Positions 24,829 through 33,546 of a stretch of 64,000 nt of DNA are shown here, one piece after another (positions within the stretch are counted from its first letter, which is position 1; each line of letters begins with the position of its first letter). A program made the position numbers and the translations under genes. Origin of the DNA: Arenimonas composti TR7-09 = DSM 18010 (lineage in GTDB: Bacteria; Pseudomonadota; Gammaproteobacteria; Xanthomonadales; Xanthomonadaceae); the NCBI RefSeq assembly GCF_000426365.1, contig NZ_AUFF01000001.1, forward strand, positions 806,001-870,000, given 5' to 3'. A model generated the notes under the pieces. That model ran no database searches and was not told the origin of the DNA. It worked only from the letters and a program-made list of their open reading frames with translations.

Positions 24829-26622
24829 TTACTTGTTGTCGACCTGGAGCACGGCCAGAAAGGCTTCCTGCGGAATCTCGACGCGGCCGACCTGCTTCAT
24901 CCGCTTCTTGCCTTCCTTCTGCTTCTCCAGCAGCTTCTTCTTGCGCGTCGCGTCGCCGCCGTAGCACTTCGCGAGCACGTTCTTGCGCAGCGCCTTGACC
25001 GTCGAACGGGCGATGATCTGCGAACCGATCGCCGCCTGGATCGCGACGTCGAACATCTGCCGCGGAATCAGCTCGCGCATCTTCTCGCACAGCTCGCGGC
25101 CACGGCGGTCGGCGTGGCTGCGGTGCACGATCAGGCTCAGCGCGTCGACTTTGTCGCCGTTGATCAGCGTGTCGACGCGCACGAACGGGCCGGCCTCGAA
25201 GCGCTCGAAGTGGTAGTCGAGCGAGGCGTAGCCGCGCGACACCGACTTCAGGCGGTCGAAGAAGTCGAGCACCACCTCGGCCATCGGCAGCTCGTAGCTG
25301 ATCTGCACCTGCGAGCCGAGGTAGGTGATGCCGATCTGGCGGCCACGCTTCTCCTCGCAGAGCTTGATGATGTTGCCGATGTAGTCCTCGGGCGTGAGGA
25401 TGTTGGCGCGGATGATCGGCTCGCGGATCTCCTCGATGTGGTTCACCGGCGGCAGCTTGGCCGGGTTGTCGAGCGACATCGTGCTGCCGTCGGTCTTCAG
25501 CACCTCGTAGACCACCGTCGGCGCGGTGGTGATCAGGTTGAGGTCGTACTCGCGCTCCAGGCGCTCCTGCACGATCTCCATGTGCAGCATGCCGAGGAAG
25601 CCGCAGCGGAAGCCGAAGCCCATCGCCTCCGAGCTCTCCGGCTCGAAGCGCAGCGCGGCGTCGTTCAGGCGCAGCTTCTCCAGCGCCTCGCGCAGCGCCG
25701 GGTAGTCGTCGGCGTCGACCGGGAACAGGCCGGCGAACACCCGCGGCTGCATTTCCTGGAAGCCCGGCAGCGGGCCCGGCGCCGGATCGTTCGCCAGCGT
25801 CAGCGTGTCGCCGACCGGGGCGCCGTGCACGTCCTTGATCGACGCGGTGATCCAGCCCACCTCGCCGGCGCCGAGCTTCGGCAGCACCTTGCGCTTCGGG
25901 GTGAACACGCCGACCGAGTCGACCTGGTGGGTGCGGCCGGTGGACATCACCAGCATCTTGTCGCCGGCCTTGAGCTCGCCCTGCATGACGCGCACCAGCG
26001 ACACCACGCCGAGGTAGTTGTCGAACCAGGAGTCGATGATCAGCGCCTGCAGCTTGTCGGTGTCGCCCGGCTTCGGCGGCGGGATGCGCTGCACGATCGC
26101 CTCGAGCACGTCGCGCACGTTCAGGCCGGTCTTGGCGCTGATCGCGACGGCGTCCTCGGCGTCGATGCCGATCACCGCCTCGATCTCCTTCTTGACGCGG
26201 TCGGTGTCGGCGGTCGGCAGGTCGATCTTGTTGAGCACCGGCACCACTTCCAGGCCCTGCTCCACCGCGGTGTAGCAGTTGGCGACCGACTGCGCCTCGA
26301 CGCCCTGCGCCGCATCGACGACCAGCAGGGCGCCCTCGCAGGCGGCGAGCGAGCGGCTGACCTCGTACGAGAAGTCGACGTGGCCGGGCGTGTCGATGAA
26401 GTTGAGCTGGTAGACCTGGCCGTCGAGCGCGGTGTACGGCAGCGACACCGATTGCGCCTTGATGGTGATGCCGCGCTCGCGCTCGATCGGATTGGAGTCG
26501 AGCACCTGCGCTTCCATCTCGCGGGCCTCGAGGCCGCCGCAGAGCTGGATGATGCGATCGGCCAGCGTCGACTTGCCATGGTCGACGTGGGCGATGATGG
26601 AGAAGTTGCGGATGTGCTGCAT
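24829..26622 (-). CDS. lepA: Elongation factor 4 (LepA)
   Basis: A 597-aa translational GTPase that binds ribosomes and back-translocates or helps 30S biogenesis. G1 [16 protein letters not shown]3 [12 protein letters not shown] and G4 NKIDLPTAD are intact. Domain II contains [13 protein letters not shown]. The unique C-terminal domain has ECYGG-like [25 protein letters not shown] near the end. Normal length, ATG 26622. First gene of the lepA-lepB operon. A 21-bp-period repeat lies 70-102 bp upstream. Confidence 0.98.
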   Translation of the reverse strand: MQHIRNFSIIAHVDHGKSTLADRIIQLCGGLEAREMEAQVLDSNPIERERGITIKAQSVSLPYTALDGQVYQLNFIDTPGHVDFSYEVSRSLAACEGALLVVDAAQGVEAQSVANCYTAVEQGLEVVPVLNKIDLPTADTDRVKKEIEAVIGIDAEDAVAISAKTGLNVRDVLEAIVQRIPPPKPGDTDKLQALIIDSWFDNYLGVVSLVRVMQGELKAGDKMLVMSTGRTHQVDSVGVFTPKRKVLPKLGAGEVGWITASIKDVHGAPVGDTLTLANDPAPGPLPGFQEMQPRVFAGLFPVDADDYPALREALEKLRLNDAALRFEPESSEAMGFGFRCGFLGMLHMEIVQERLEREYDLNLITTAPTVVYEVLKTDGSTMSLDNPAKLPPVNHIEEIREPIIRANILTPEDYIGNIIKLCEEKRGRQIGITYLGSQVQISYELPMAEVVLDFFDRLKSVSRGYASLDYHFERFEAGPFVRVDTLINGDKVDALSLIVHRSHADRRGRELCEKMRELIPRQMFDVAIQAAIGSQIIARSTVKALRKNVLAKCYGGDATRKKKLLEKQKEGKKRMKQVGRVEIPQEAFLAVLQVDNK

Positions 26623-26691
26623 GCGGTTCCCGGGGGAAGGGGTTCGGCGGGCCGAAAACGGCGGATTATCGCACAGCGCCGCGGCCTTCCC

Positions 26692-26724
26692 CCGTCACGC
26701 CGGAAGCGCGGCCCGTCACGCCGG
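26692..26724. promoter_or_regulatory. Second tandem 12-mer with 21-bp period, upstream of lepA
   Basis: CCGTCACGCCGG at 26692-26703 and again at 26713-26724, exactly the 12-mer and spacing found at 4873-4905. The gap lies between the lepA 5' end and the mucD 3' end. It may be a shared regulator site or a small dispersed repeat. Confidence 0.4.
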
Positions 26725-26730
26725 AAGCCC

Positions 26731-26760
26731 GGCCCGGGGCGCCGCGTCGGCGCCCGGGCC
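26731..26760 (-). terminator. Hairpin after mucD, possible terminator
   Basis: GGCCCGGGGCGCC, 5-nt loop, GGCGCCCGGGCC lies 10 bp past the mucD stop. The stem is strong, but no T-run follows on either strand, so intrinsic termination is unproven. Confidence 0.4.
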
Positions 26761-26769
26761 GGAACCGGT

Positions 26770-28362
26770 TCAGCGGGTCGGCAGGATCACGAAGCCGGTG
26801 CTGCGGGCGTTGCGCACCAGCAGGCGGACCTCGTCCTGGTCGGCGACCGCGGCGACCGCGTCCGCGAACTGCTTCAGGCTGCCGACCTCGTGGCGGCCGA
26901 CCTGCAGCACCACGTCGCCCGGCTGCAGGCCGGCGCGGCGGGCGGCGGCGCCCTCGACCCGGGCGATCAGCAGGCCCTCGCCGGCCTTCAGGTCCAGCGC
27001 CGCGCGGGCGGCGGCGTCCAGCGGCTCGACGACGATGCCGAAGGCGCGGCCGTTGTCGGCCGCCGGCTGCCGCGCCGGGGCACGTTCCGGGCCGCCGGCG
27101 ACCTCGAGCGCGGTCAGCGTGACCTCGAGCTCGCGCGGCTTGCCGTCGCGGATCACCCGCACGCGCACCTTGCTGCCGGGCGCCATCGCGCCGACCAGCG
27201 GCGGGAGTTCGGCCGAGCGGCCGATGTCGCGGCCCTCGAACTGCACGATCACGTCGCCCGGGCGGATGCCGGCGCGGTCGGCGGCGCTGCCGTTCTCGAC
27301 CGAGTCGACGAAGGCGCCGGCCGGACGGTCGAGCCCGAGCTCCTCCAGCCGCCCGCGCTCGACGTCCTGGATACGCACGCCGAGCTGGCCACGCACGACC
27401 TGGCCGGTCTCGCGCAGCTGGCGCACCGCGTTCATCGCCACCTCGATCGGGATCGCGAAACTGACGCCCATGTAGCCGCCGGAGTTGCTGAAGATCTGCG
27501 AATTGATGCCGACGACCTCGCCGGCGGTGTTCAGCAGCGGACCGCCGGAATTGCCGCGGTTGATCGCGACGTCGGTCTGGATGAAGGGCACGTACTGCTG
27601 GCTCGGGTCCAGCGAACGGCGGCCGACGCCGCTGACGATGCCGGCGGTCACGGAATGGTCGAAGCCGAACGGCGAGCCGATCGCCAGCACCCACTGGCCG
27701 GGCTTGAGGCCGTTCGAATCGCCGATCACCAGCACCGGCAGGTTCTGCGCATCGACCTTCAGCAGCGCCACGTCGGACAGCGGATCGCTGCCGACCAGCG
27801 TGGCGGTCAGTTCGCGTTGGTCCGACATGCGCACGATGATCGTGTCGGCGCCGTTGACCACGTGGTGGTTGGTCAGCACGTAGCCGTCCGGCGAGATCAC
27901 GAAGCCGGTGCCCTGGGAAACCCCGCCGCGCGGGATCACCGGCATGCCCGGCTGCTCGTCGAAGAAGCGGCGGAAGAATTCCGGCAGGTCTTGGTCGGGC
28001 ACCCCGCGCCGCGGCGTGTTCGGGTTGCGGCCGATGCCCTTCTCGTCGTCGCCGAACGGATCGGGCGCGATCTCCTCGCGCGCATTGCGGGCCGGCGCGC
28101 CGTTGCCGGCACTGGCTTCGATGTTCACCACCGCCGGACCGGTGCGTTCGACCAGTTCGGTGAAGTCCGGCAGGTCGACGATCGCCGGCGCCCCGGGCCG
28201 CGCCGTCTCGATGGCCAGCGGCGGCACGTCGCTGCGCCCGCCGGTCTCGGCGGCGGCCTCGGCGTCGGCGCGGGCAGCGTCGGCGTCCAGCTCGCGGGCG
28301 TCGCAGGCGACGGTCAGCAGCGCGGCGAGCAGCAGCAACGGGGTTCGCGGGGTGGTCTTCAT
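26770..28362 (-). CDS. mucD: DegP/MucD-type periplasmic serine protease
   Basis: A 530-aa HtrA protease/chaperone controlling envelope protein quality. The signal sequence ends LLTVAC (Cys20), so it may be a lipoprotein, though Thr at -3 is not ideal. The catalytic triad is His167 (YVLTNHHVV), Asp197 (DPLSDVALLK) and Ser272 (RGNSGGPLLN). Two PDZ domains follow, the first near residue 370 and the second near 480 to the C-terminus. A Pro/Asp-rich insert before the protease domain is unusual but common in this order. It lies 58 bp downstream of rseA in an rpoE-rseA-mucD operon, consistent with sigma-E control. Confidence 0.94.
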   Translation of the reverse strand: MKTTPRTPLLLLAALLTVACDARELDADAARADAEAAAETGGRSDVPPLAIETARPGAPAIVDLPDFTELVERTGPAVVNIEASAGNGAPARNAREEIAPDPFGDDEKGIGRNPNTPRRGVPDQDLPEFFRRFFDEQPGMPVIPRGGVSQGTGFVISPDGYVLTNHHVVNGADTIIVRMSDQRELTATLVGSDPLSDVALLKVDAQNLPVLVIGDSNGLKPGQWVLAIGSPFGFDHSVTAGIVSGVGRRSLDPSQQYVPFIQTDVAINRGNSGGPLLNTAGEVVGINSQIFSNSGGYMGVSFAIPIEVAMNAVRQLRETGQVVRGQLGVRIQDVERGRLEELGLDRPAGAFVDSVENGSAADRAGIRPGDVIVQFEGRDIGRSAELPPLVGAMAPGSKVRVRVIRDGKPRELEVTLTALEVAGGPERAPARQPAADNGRAFGIVVEPLDAAARAALDLKAGEGLLIARVEGAAARRAGLQPGDVVLQVGRHEVGSLKQFADAVAAVADQDEVRLLVRNARSTGFVILPTR

Positions 28363-28420
28363 GGGGCTCGTGGGTTCCTTGGGTTTCGCAGACGGGAAAG
28401 ACGACGGATAGGTGGTTCGC

Positions 28421-29158
28421 TCAGCGCTCGCGGCGCGGCGTGGTGGACGTCGTGGCGTCCCTGCCGCGGCCGTTCTCCACCGCATCGGGCGGCGGAGGCG
28501 GCGGCGACGAAGGCAGTGGCGTGACCGGCGCCGGCAAGTCCGCCGCCGGCGGCAGCCGCAGCATGGCACCGGCGACCACCGGCGCATTCGGCGCGAGCGT
28601 ACGCGGCCAAGACTGCAGCGGCAGGCCTTCGGCCAGCGGCAGGTCGCGGATGTCGGTCAGCGTCGGCGTGCCGACGGCGGCGGGCAGCAGCGGCGTCGGC
28701 GTCCGTGCCGCCGGCGGCCGCGACAGCGGTGAGGTGGTGGGGGTCGTCGCAGGAGCGGCGGCGATCGCCGGTCCGGCGGCCGGTTCAGCGCTCGGCGCCT
28801 GCTCGCCCGGCCAGAGCATCACCGCGAACGCGACCGCGGCAGCGGCGGCCAGCCCGCGTTCGAAGTTCGTGCGCGGCAGCAGCCCGGAACGCAGCGGGCG
28901 ACGCGCCGCCGCGGATGCCGGCGCCGTGGCGGCCGTTTCCATCGCGAGCTGCCGTGCGACGGCGCCGGCGACGGAAACCGTCCGCACGCGCTCGCCACGC
29001 AGCACCGCCCGCGCCAGCTGCCAGCGTTCCCACTGCGCCCGCAGCTGCGGGTCGTGGTCGAGCCGGCGCTGCAGGAAGCGCGCCTCGTCCGGCGCCAGGC
29101 CGCCGTCCATCCACGCGCTGAGCTGCTCGCGCAGGGCCGGGTCCAGGACTTCGCTCAT
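28421..29158 (-). CDS. rseA: Anti-sigma-E factor RseA
   Basis: A 245-aa single-pass membrane protein. The N-terminal sigma-binding domain (residues 1-75) has LREQLSAWMDGGLAPDEARFL and WERWQLARAVLRGE. One transmembrane helix lies around residues 103-120 (GLAAAAAVAFAVMLW). The periplasmic part is long, Ala/Pro/Thr-rich and probably disordered, the expected target of DegS/RseP-type cleavage. It overlaps rpoE by 4 bp (ATGA). No rseB is seen. mucD follows directly. Confidence 0.88.
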   Translation of the reverse strand: MSEVLDPALREQLSAWMDGGLAPDEARFLQRRLDHDPQLRAQWERWQLARAVLRGERVRTVSVAGAVARQLAMETAATAPASAAARRPLRSGLLPRTNFERGLAAAAAVAFAVMLWPGEQAPSAEPAAGPAIAAAPATTPTTSPLSRPPAARTPTPLLPAAVGTPTLTDIRDLPLAEGLPLQSWPRTLAPNAPVVAGAMLRLPPAADLPAPVTPLPSSPPPPPPDAVENGRGRDATTSTTPRRER

Positions 29159-29748
29159 GCCTTGCTCCTCTCGTCGCCGAGCAGCGGCCGCAGCCGCTGG
29201 TCGATCGCCTCACGGGCGCGGAAGATCCGCGACCGCACCGTGCCGATCGGGCACTGCATGCGCGCCGCGATCTCTTCGTAACTCAGGCCGTCGACCTCGC
29301 GCAGGGTGATCGCCTCGCGCAGTTCCGGCGGCAGCGCCGCGACGGCGTCGGTGACCGCGCCCTCGACGTCCTGGCGCAGCAGTTCGTGTTCCGGGGTGTC
29401 GTTGTCGTGCAGGCGATCGCCGACCGCCATGCGCTCGGCGTCGCCGGCCTCGATGTCGCTGGTGGGTGGCCGGCGCTTCTGCGCGACCAGATGGTTCTTC
29501 GCGGTGTTCACGGCGATCCGGTAGAGCCAGGTATAGAACTGGGCGTCGCCACGAAAGCCCGGCAGCGCCCGCCAGGCGCGCAGAAAGCTGTCCTGCACCA
29601 GGTCCTGCGCCTCGGCGGCGTCGCCGACGAAGCGGTGCACGACGGCGCCGATGCGGTGCTGGTACTTGCGCACCAGCAGGTCGAAGGCCGAGTTGTCACC
29701 GGCTTGCACACGCTTGACGAGGGCCAGGTCCTGTTCGTGATCGCCCAT
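29155..29748 (-). CDS. rpoE: RNA polymerase sigma-E factor
   Basis: A 197-aa ECF sigma factor for envelope stress. Region 2 spans LVKRVQAGDNSAFDLLVRKY to QDLVQDSFLRAWRALPGF with FYTWLYRIAVNTAKNHL. Region 4 has PPELREAITLREVDGLSYEE and GTVRSRIFRAREAI. I chose ATG 29748. Upstream ATGs at 29787 and 29793 are in frame, and 29787 has an AGGA, but a sigma-E-like promoter (GGAACTT, 16 bp, TCCATG) overlaps them and would start the transcript downstream. The extra 13-15 residues also have no family match. Confidence 0.95.
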   Translation of the reverse strand: MGDHEQDLALVKRVQAGDNSAFDLLVRKYQHRIGAVVHRFVGDAAEAQDLVQDSFLRAWRALPGFRGDAQFYTWLYRIAVNTAKNHLVAQKRRPPTSDIEAGDAERMAVGDRLHDNDTPEHELLRQDVEGAVTDAVAALPPELREAITLREVDGLSYEEIAARMQCPIGTVRSRIFRAREAIDQRLRPLLGDERSKA

Positions 29749-29784
29749 CCGGGCCGCTGCTCCTGCGGCCGTCCGGGGCCGCTG

Positions 29785-29813
29785 CATGGACATCCTGCCA
29801 CCCGGAAAGTTCC
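29785..29813 (-). promoter_or_regulatory. Candidate autoregulatory sigma-E promoter of rpoE
   Basis: The minus strand has GGAACTTT at 29813-29806, a full sigma-E -35. After a 16-bp spacer comes TCCATG at 29790-29785, a fair -10. The predicted start near 29778 leaves a leader of about 30 nt before ATG 29748. Confidence 0.55.
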
Positions 29814-29897
29814 GGCGCGGGAAACGTGGCGTTTGACCCTCCGGGGCCGTGTCCGGATGATACGACCTCCTTCCCTACCCCATCGTATGGAGCCCGC

Positions 29898-31928
29898 ATG
29901 TTCGACGGACTTCGCCTGCAGCACTGGCACCCCGAACCCCGCGCCGACGGCGTCCTCGTGCTCACCCTCGACCGTGCCGACCAGAACGTCAACGCCCTGT
30001 CGCGGGCCGTGCTGGACGAGCTCGACGCGATGCTGGAGCGGATCGTGCTCGAACCGCCGAAGGCCATCGTCTTCCGCTCCGGCAAGGCCGCCGGCTTCAT
30101 CCCCGGCGCCGACATCACCGCCTTCGGCGACATCGCCGCCAAGGGCCTGGTCGAGGACTGGATCCGCCGCGGCCAGCTGATCTTCCAGCGCATCGCCGAG
30201 CTGCGCTGCCCGACGGTCGCGGCGATCCACGGCCACTGCATGGGCGGCGGCACCGAACTGGCGCTGGCCTGCCGCTACCGCATCGCCAGCAGCGACGGGA
30301 AAACCCGGATCGGCCTGCCCGAGATCAAGCTCGGCATCTATCCGGGCTGGGGCGGCAGCGTGCGCGCGCCGCGCCTGCTCGGCGCCCCGGCGGCGATGGA
30401 CCTGATGCTGACCGGGCGTTCGCTGTCGGCGTCGTCGGCGAAGGCGATGGGCCTGGTCGACAAGGTCGTCGCCCCGGCCGTGCTGGTCGACGAGGCGGTG
30501 AACCTGGCGCTGCGCGGCAGCACCCGCCCGTTCAAGCAGCGGCTGACGGCCTGGGCCACCAACACCCTGCCCGCACGCGCCCTGCTGGCGCCGCAGATCC
30601 GCAAGGCGACCGCGCGCAAGGCCCGCCGCGAGCACTACCCGGCGCCGTTCGCGCTGATCGACACCTGGCGCCGCGCCGGCGGCAAATCCGCGCGCGAGGC
30701 GCTGAAGGCCGAGGCGCGCTCGGTCGTCAAGCTCGCGACCACGCCGACCGCCGCGAACCTGGTCCGCGTGTTCTTCCTGATGGACCGCCTGAAGGGCCTG
30801 GGCGGCAAGGAGCACGGCATCCGCAAGGTGCACGTGATCGGCGCCGGCGTGATGGGTGGCGACATCGCCGCCTGGTGCGCGCTGCGCGGCTTCGAGGTCA
30901 CCCTGCAGGACCGTGAGCTGAAGTTCATCGAACCGGCGCTGGCGCGCGCCGCGGCGCTGTTCGAGAAGAAGGTGAAGGACCCGGCGAAGCGCGCCGACAC
31001 CTCCGCCCGCCTGCGCGCCGACGTGGAGGGCGCGGGTGTCGCCGACGCCGACCTGGTGATCGAGGCGATCTTCGAGAACCTCGAGGCCAAGCAGGCGCTG
31101 TTCGCGAAGGTCGAGGAGACCCTGAAGCCGGGCGCGCTGCTGGTCAGCAACACCTCGTCGATCGCACTGACGGAACTGCGTGCCGGCCGTCGCGATCCGG
31201 CGCGCTTCGCCGGCCTGCACTTCTTCAACCCGGTGGCGATGATGCCGCTGGTCGAAATCGTGCAGCACGACGGCGTCGACCCCGAGACCACCCGCCGGCT
31301 CGCCGCGTTCTGCCGTGCGATCGACAAGCTGCCGGTGCCGGTCGCCGGCACCCCGGGCTTCCTGGTCAACCGCATCCTCGCGCCCTACATGCAGGAAGCG
31401 ATCCTGCTGCATGCCGAAGGCGTGCCCGGCAAGGTCATCGACCAGGCCGCGCTGAAGTTCGGCATGCCGATGGGGCCGATCGAGCTGGTCGACACCGTCG
31501 GCCTCGACGTCGCCGCCTCGGTCGGCAGGATCATGGCCGCGTTCCACGGCCAGGAACTGCCGGCCGCGTTCACCGTCGAGGAAGGCCGGCGCGGCAAGAA
31601 GGACGGCCAGGGCCTCTACAAATGGGAGAACGGCAAGCCGGTGAAGCCGGACGTGCCGCCGGGCTATACCGCCCCCGACGACCTCGAGGACCGGCTGATC
31701 CTGCCGCTGCTCAACGAGGCGGTGAGCTGCCTGCACGACGGCGTCGTCGCCGATGCCGACCTGCTCGATGCCGGCGTCATCTTCGGCACCGGCTTCGCAC
31801 CGTTCCGCGGCGGTCCGATCGCGCACATCCGCGCGGTCGGCGCGAAGGAACTGAAGGCGCGCCTGGAAGTGCTGGCGGCGCGCCACGGCGAGCGCTTCAC
31901 GCCGCGTCCGGGCTGGGACGCGCTCTGA
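29898..31928 (+). CDS. Bifunctional enoyl-CoA hydratase / 3-hydroxyacyl-CoA dehydrogenase (FadJ/FadB-like)
   Basis: A 676-aa beta-oxidation enzyme. The N-terminal crotonase domain (residues 1-190) has the oxyanion hole ASGFIPGAD-type segment AAGFIPGADI. Both catalytic Glu positions are present, in GGGTELALACRY and GLPEIKLGIYPGWGG. The NAD-binding domain starts near residue 311 (VIGAGVMGGDIAAW), with the catalytic His in LHFFNPVAMMPLVEI. The C-terminal HAD domain ends GGPIAHIRAVGA. GGAG precedes ATG 29898. No fadA thiolase partner is adjacent. Diverges from rpoE. Confidence 0.93.
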   Translation: MFDGLRLQHWHPEPRADGVLVLTLDRADQNVNALSRAVLDELDAMLERIVLEPPKAIVFRSGKAAGFIPGADITAFGDIAAKGLVEDWIRRGQLIFQRIAELRCPTVAAIHGHCMGGGTELALACRYRIASSDGKTRIGLPEIKLGIYPGWGGSVRAPRLLGAPAAMDLMLTGRSLSASSAKAMGLVDKVVAPAVLVDEAVNLALRGSTRPFKQRLTAWATNTLPARALLAPQIRKATARKARREHYPAPFALIDTWRRAGGKSAREALKAEARSVVKLATTPTAANLVRVFFLMDRLKGLGGKEHGIRKVHVIGAGVMGGDIAAWCALRGFEVTLQDRELKFIEPALARAAALFEKKVKDPAKRADTSARLRADVEGAGVADADLVIEAIFENLEAKQALFAKVEETLKPGALLVSNTSSIALTELRAGRRDPARFAGLHFFNPVAMMPLVEIVQHDGVDPETTRRLAAFCRAIDKLPVPVAGTPGFLVNRILAPYMQEAILLHAEGVPGKVIDQAALKFGMPMGPIELVDTVGLDVAASVGRIMAAFHGQELPAAFTVEEGRRGKKDGQGLYKWENGKPVKPDVPPGYTAPDDLEDRLILPLLNEAVSCLHDGVVADADLLDAGVIFGTGFAPFRGGPIAHIRAVGAKELKARLEVLAARHGERFTPRPGWDAL

Positions 31929-31935
31929 GTCCGAC

Positions 31936-31961
31936 GGCCGGCCGGCGTCCGCGGGCCGGCC
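31936..31961. terminator. Hairpin between convergent fadJ-like and mltD genes
   Basis: GGCCGGCC at 31936-31943 and 31954-31961 form a stem in the 40-bp gap between two convergent stop codons. No T-run follows, so this is only a candidate bidirectional terminator. Confidence 0.4.
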
Positions 31962-31968
31962 TTCCGCT

Positions 31969-33396
31969 TCAGCCGCGGCAGCCGACCAGCTTCAGCTCCT
32001 GGCCGGCGCGGATCACGTAGGGCGCGCGCAGGCCATTCGCCCGCGCCAGCGCTTCGGCGCCGTTGCAACCATTGCGGCGCGAGATGGCCGCCAGGGTGTC
32101 GCCGCTGCGCACGCGGTAGGTACGCGCGGTCGCGGCCGGGCGCGATGCCGTCGGCGCCGCCGTCGGCTTCTGCGCCTGCACCAGGTTCAGGGCGATCTCC
32201 GCGCGCTCGCCGCTGATGCAATGCTGCTGGTACAGCGGCGGCAGCGCGACCGGCACCCGCAGCTCGGTCCCGGCGGCGATCGGTGCGTGCGGCTCGTAGC
32301 GCGGATTGAGGTTGCGCAGCACGCGGAAATAGCCCTCGCGCGGGCCGCCGAGGCAGATCGCCAGCTGGTAGATCGACGCCGGCGCCTGCAGGTTCATCAC
32401 CGTCGCCGCACCGTCGACCCGGGGGAACTCCAGGCCGTAGTCCTCCGGGTGCAGGAACAGCCACGCCGCCGCGAGCACGTAGGGCACGTAGTCGCGGGTT
32501 TCCGGCGGCAGCTGGCCGTAGACGGCGGGATCCCAGAAGTCGCGCCCCCCGGCCGCGCGCTTCAGGCGCAGCGCCCGGCCCTCGCCGCCGTTGTAGGCGG
32601 CGACGACGTATTCGAGGTCGTCGCCGAGTTCGGCGAAGCGTTCGTTGAAATAGGCCACCGAGGCGCGGGCGGCCAGCTGCGGGTCGTAGCGGGTATCGAA
32701 GCCGTCGCGCCAGCCGAGGCCGAAGCGGGCACCGGTCGCCGGCATGAACTGCAGCGGCCCGGCCGCACCGGAACGCGACACCGCATGCACGCGGCCGTTG
32801 GACTCCTTCGCGAGGATGCCGAACAGCAGCGCCTCCGGCAGCCCGGCCTGTTCGTATTCGGGCCACATCAGGAAGCGCATCGCCTGGTAGTTCTCCCAAC
32901 TGGTGATCAGCTGCGGGCGCATCCAGGTCAGCCACTCGGCGAGCGCGGCGCGCACCGGCTCGTTGAGTTCGATCATCTCGCGCAGGTCGCGGCCGTTGAG
33001 CATCGCCACCGCGCGACCCGATTCGGGGATCACCGACAGCACGCCGGCTTCGCGGCGATCGGCCCCGACCGGTGCGGCGAAGCCTTCGCCGCCGACCGCC
33101 GCGAGGCTCTCCTGCAGCATGCCGTCGTAGGCGGCGACCACGCGGCCGACGTCGCAGCGGCGGGTGCGGCCGCAACGGTTCGCCAGCTCGAGCAGGGTCG
33201 CCGAGGCCTGGCGCATGGCCTCGCGGCCCGGCACGACCTCGCCGGCACGCAGCTGGGCGAGACCGTCGCGGAAGCGGCCCTGCGCCGCCTCGACGTCGGC
33301 ATAGAGGGTTTCCGCCGGATTCGGGCGCCGCGCCGCGAGGGCATCCCCCGCCGCCAGCACCGCCACCGCCATCACCGCCCAACCGATCGCGCGCAT
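31969..33396 (-). CDS. MltD-type membrane-bound lytic transglycosylase with LysM
   Basis: A 475-aa exported peptidoglycan-cleaving enzyme. A signal peptide is at residues 1-22 (MRAIGWAVMAVAVLAAGDALA). The SLT domain is around residues 165-330, with catalytic Glu in LFGILAKESNGRVHAVSRSG, then AAGPLQFMPATGARFG and YVVAAYNGGEGRA. One C-terminal LysM (YRVRSGDTLAAISRRNGC) binds the wall. A cysteine lipobox is not obvious at the signal end. The upstream in-frame extension of thousands of bases is antisense shadow. ATG 33396 chosen. Confidence 0.9.
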   Translation of the reverse strand: MRAIGWAVMAVAVLAAGDALAARRPNPAETLYADVEAAQGRFRDGLAQLRAGEVVPGREAMRQASATLLELANRCGRTRRCDVGRVVAAYDGMLQESLAAVGGEGFAAPVGADRREAGVLSVIPESGRAVAMLNGRDLREMIELNEPVRAALAEWLTWMRPQLITSWENYQAMRFLMWPEYEQAGLPEALLFGILAKESNGRVHAVSRSGAAGPLQFMPATGARFGLGWRDGFDTRYDPQLAARASVAYFNERFAELGDDLEYVVAAYNGGEGRALRLKRAAGGRDFWDPAVYGQLPPETRDYVPYVLAAAWLFLHPEDYGLEFPRVDGAATVMNLQAPASIYQLAICLGGPREGYFRVLRNLNPRYEPHAPIAAGTELRVPVALPPLYQQHCISGERAEIALNLVQAQKPTAAPTASRPAATARTYRVRSGDTLAAISRRNGCNGAEALARANGLRAPYVIRAGQELKLVGCRG

Positions 33397-33513
33397 CCAC
33401 CACTCCCGCTCGTTCCAGCGGCGCAGCCTAGCGGTCCGGCCCTGGCCTGCCAACCGCGACGTGCACCGGAAAGACGCCGGAATCCCGGCGGTCATCCGGC
33501 GCAGCCCGGGGGC

Positions 33514-33519
33514 TAGAAT
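33514..33519 (+). promoter_or_regulatory. Probable -10 element TAGAAT upstream of the HerA-like ATPase
   Basis: GGCTAGAATCGCCGC has the recurrent TAGAAT, 27 bp before ATG 33547. CAGGAG follows at a good ribosome-site distance. Confidence 0.5.
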
Positions 33520-33546
33520 CGCCGCATCCCTGCAGGAGAAGCGTTC

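Noticed and set aside
26731-26760. Strong intrinsic terminator after mucD
   Set aside because: The stem is perfect enough but no T-run exists, so it is kept only as a low-confidence hairpin.
23803-28524. 1573-codon plus-strand open frame
   Set aside because: Antisense shadow of lepB, lepA and mucD, rich in His/Asp/Arg as expected for reversed GC-rich codons.
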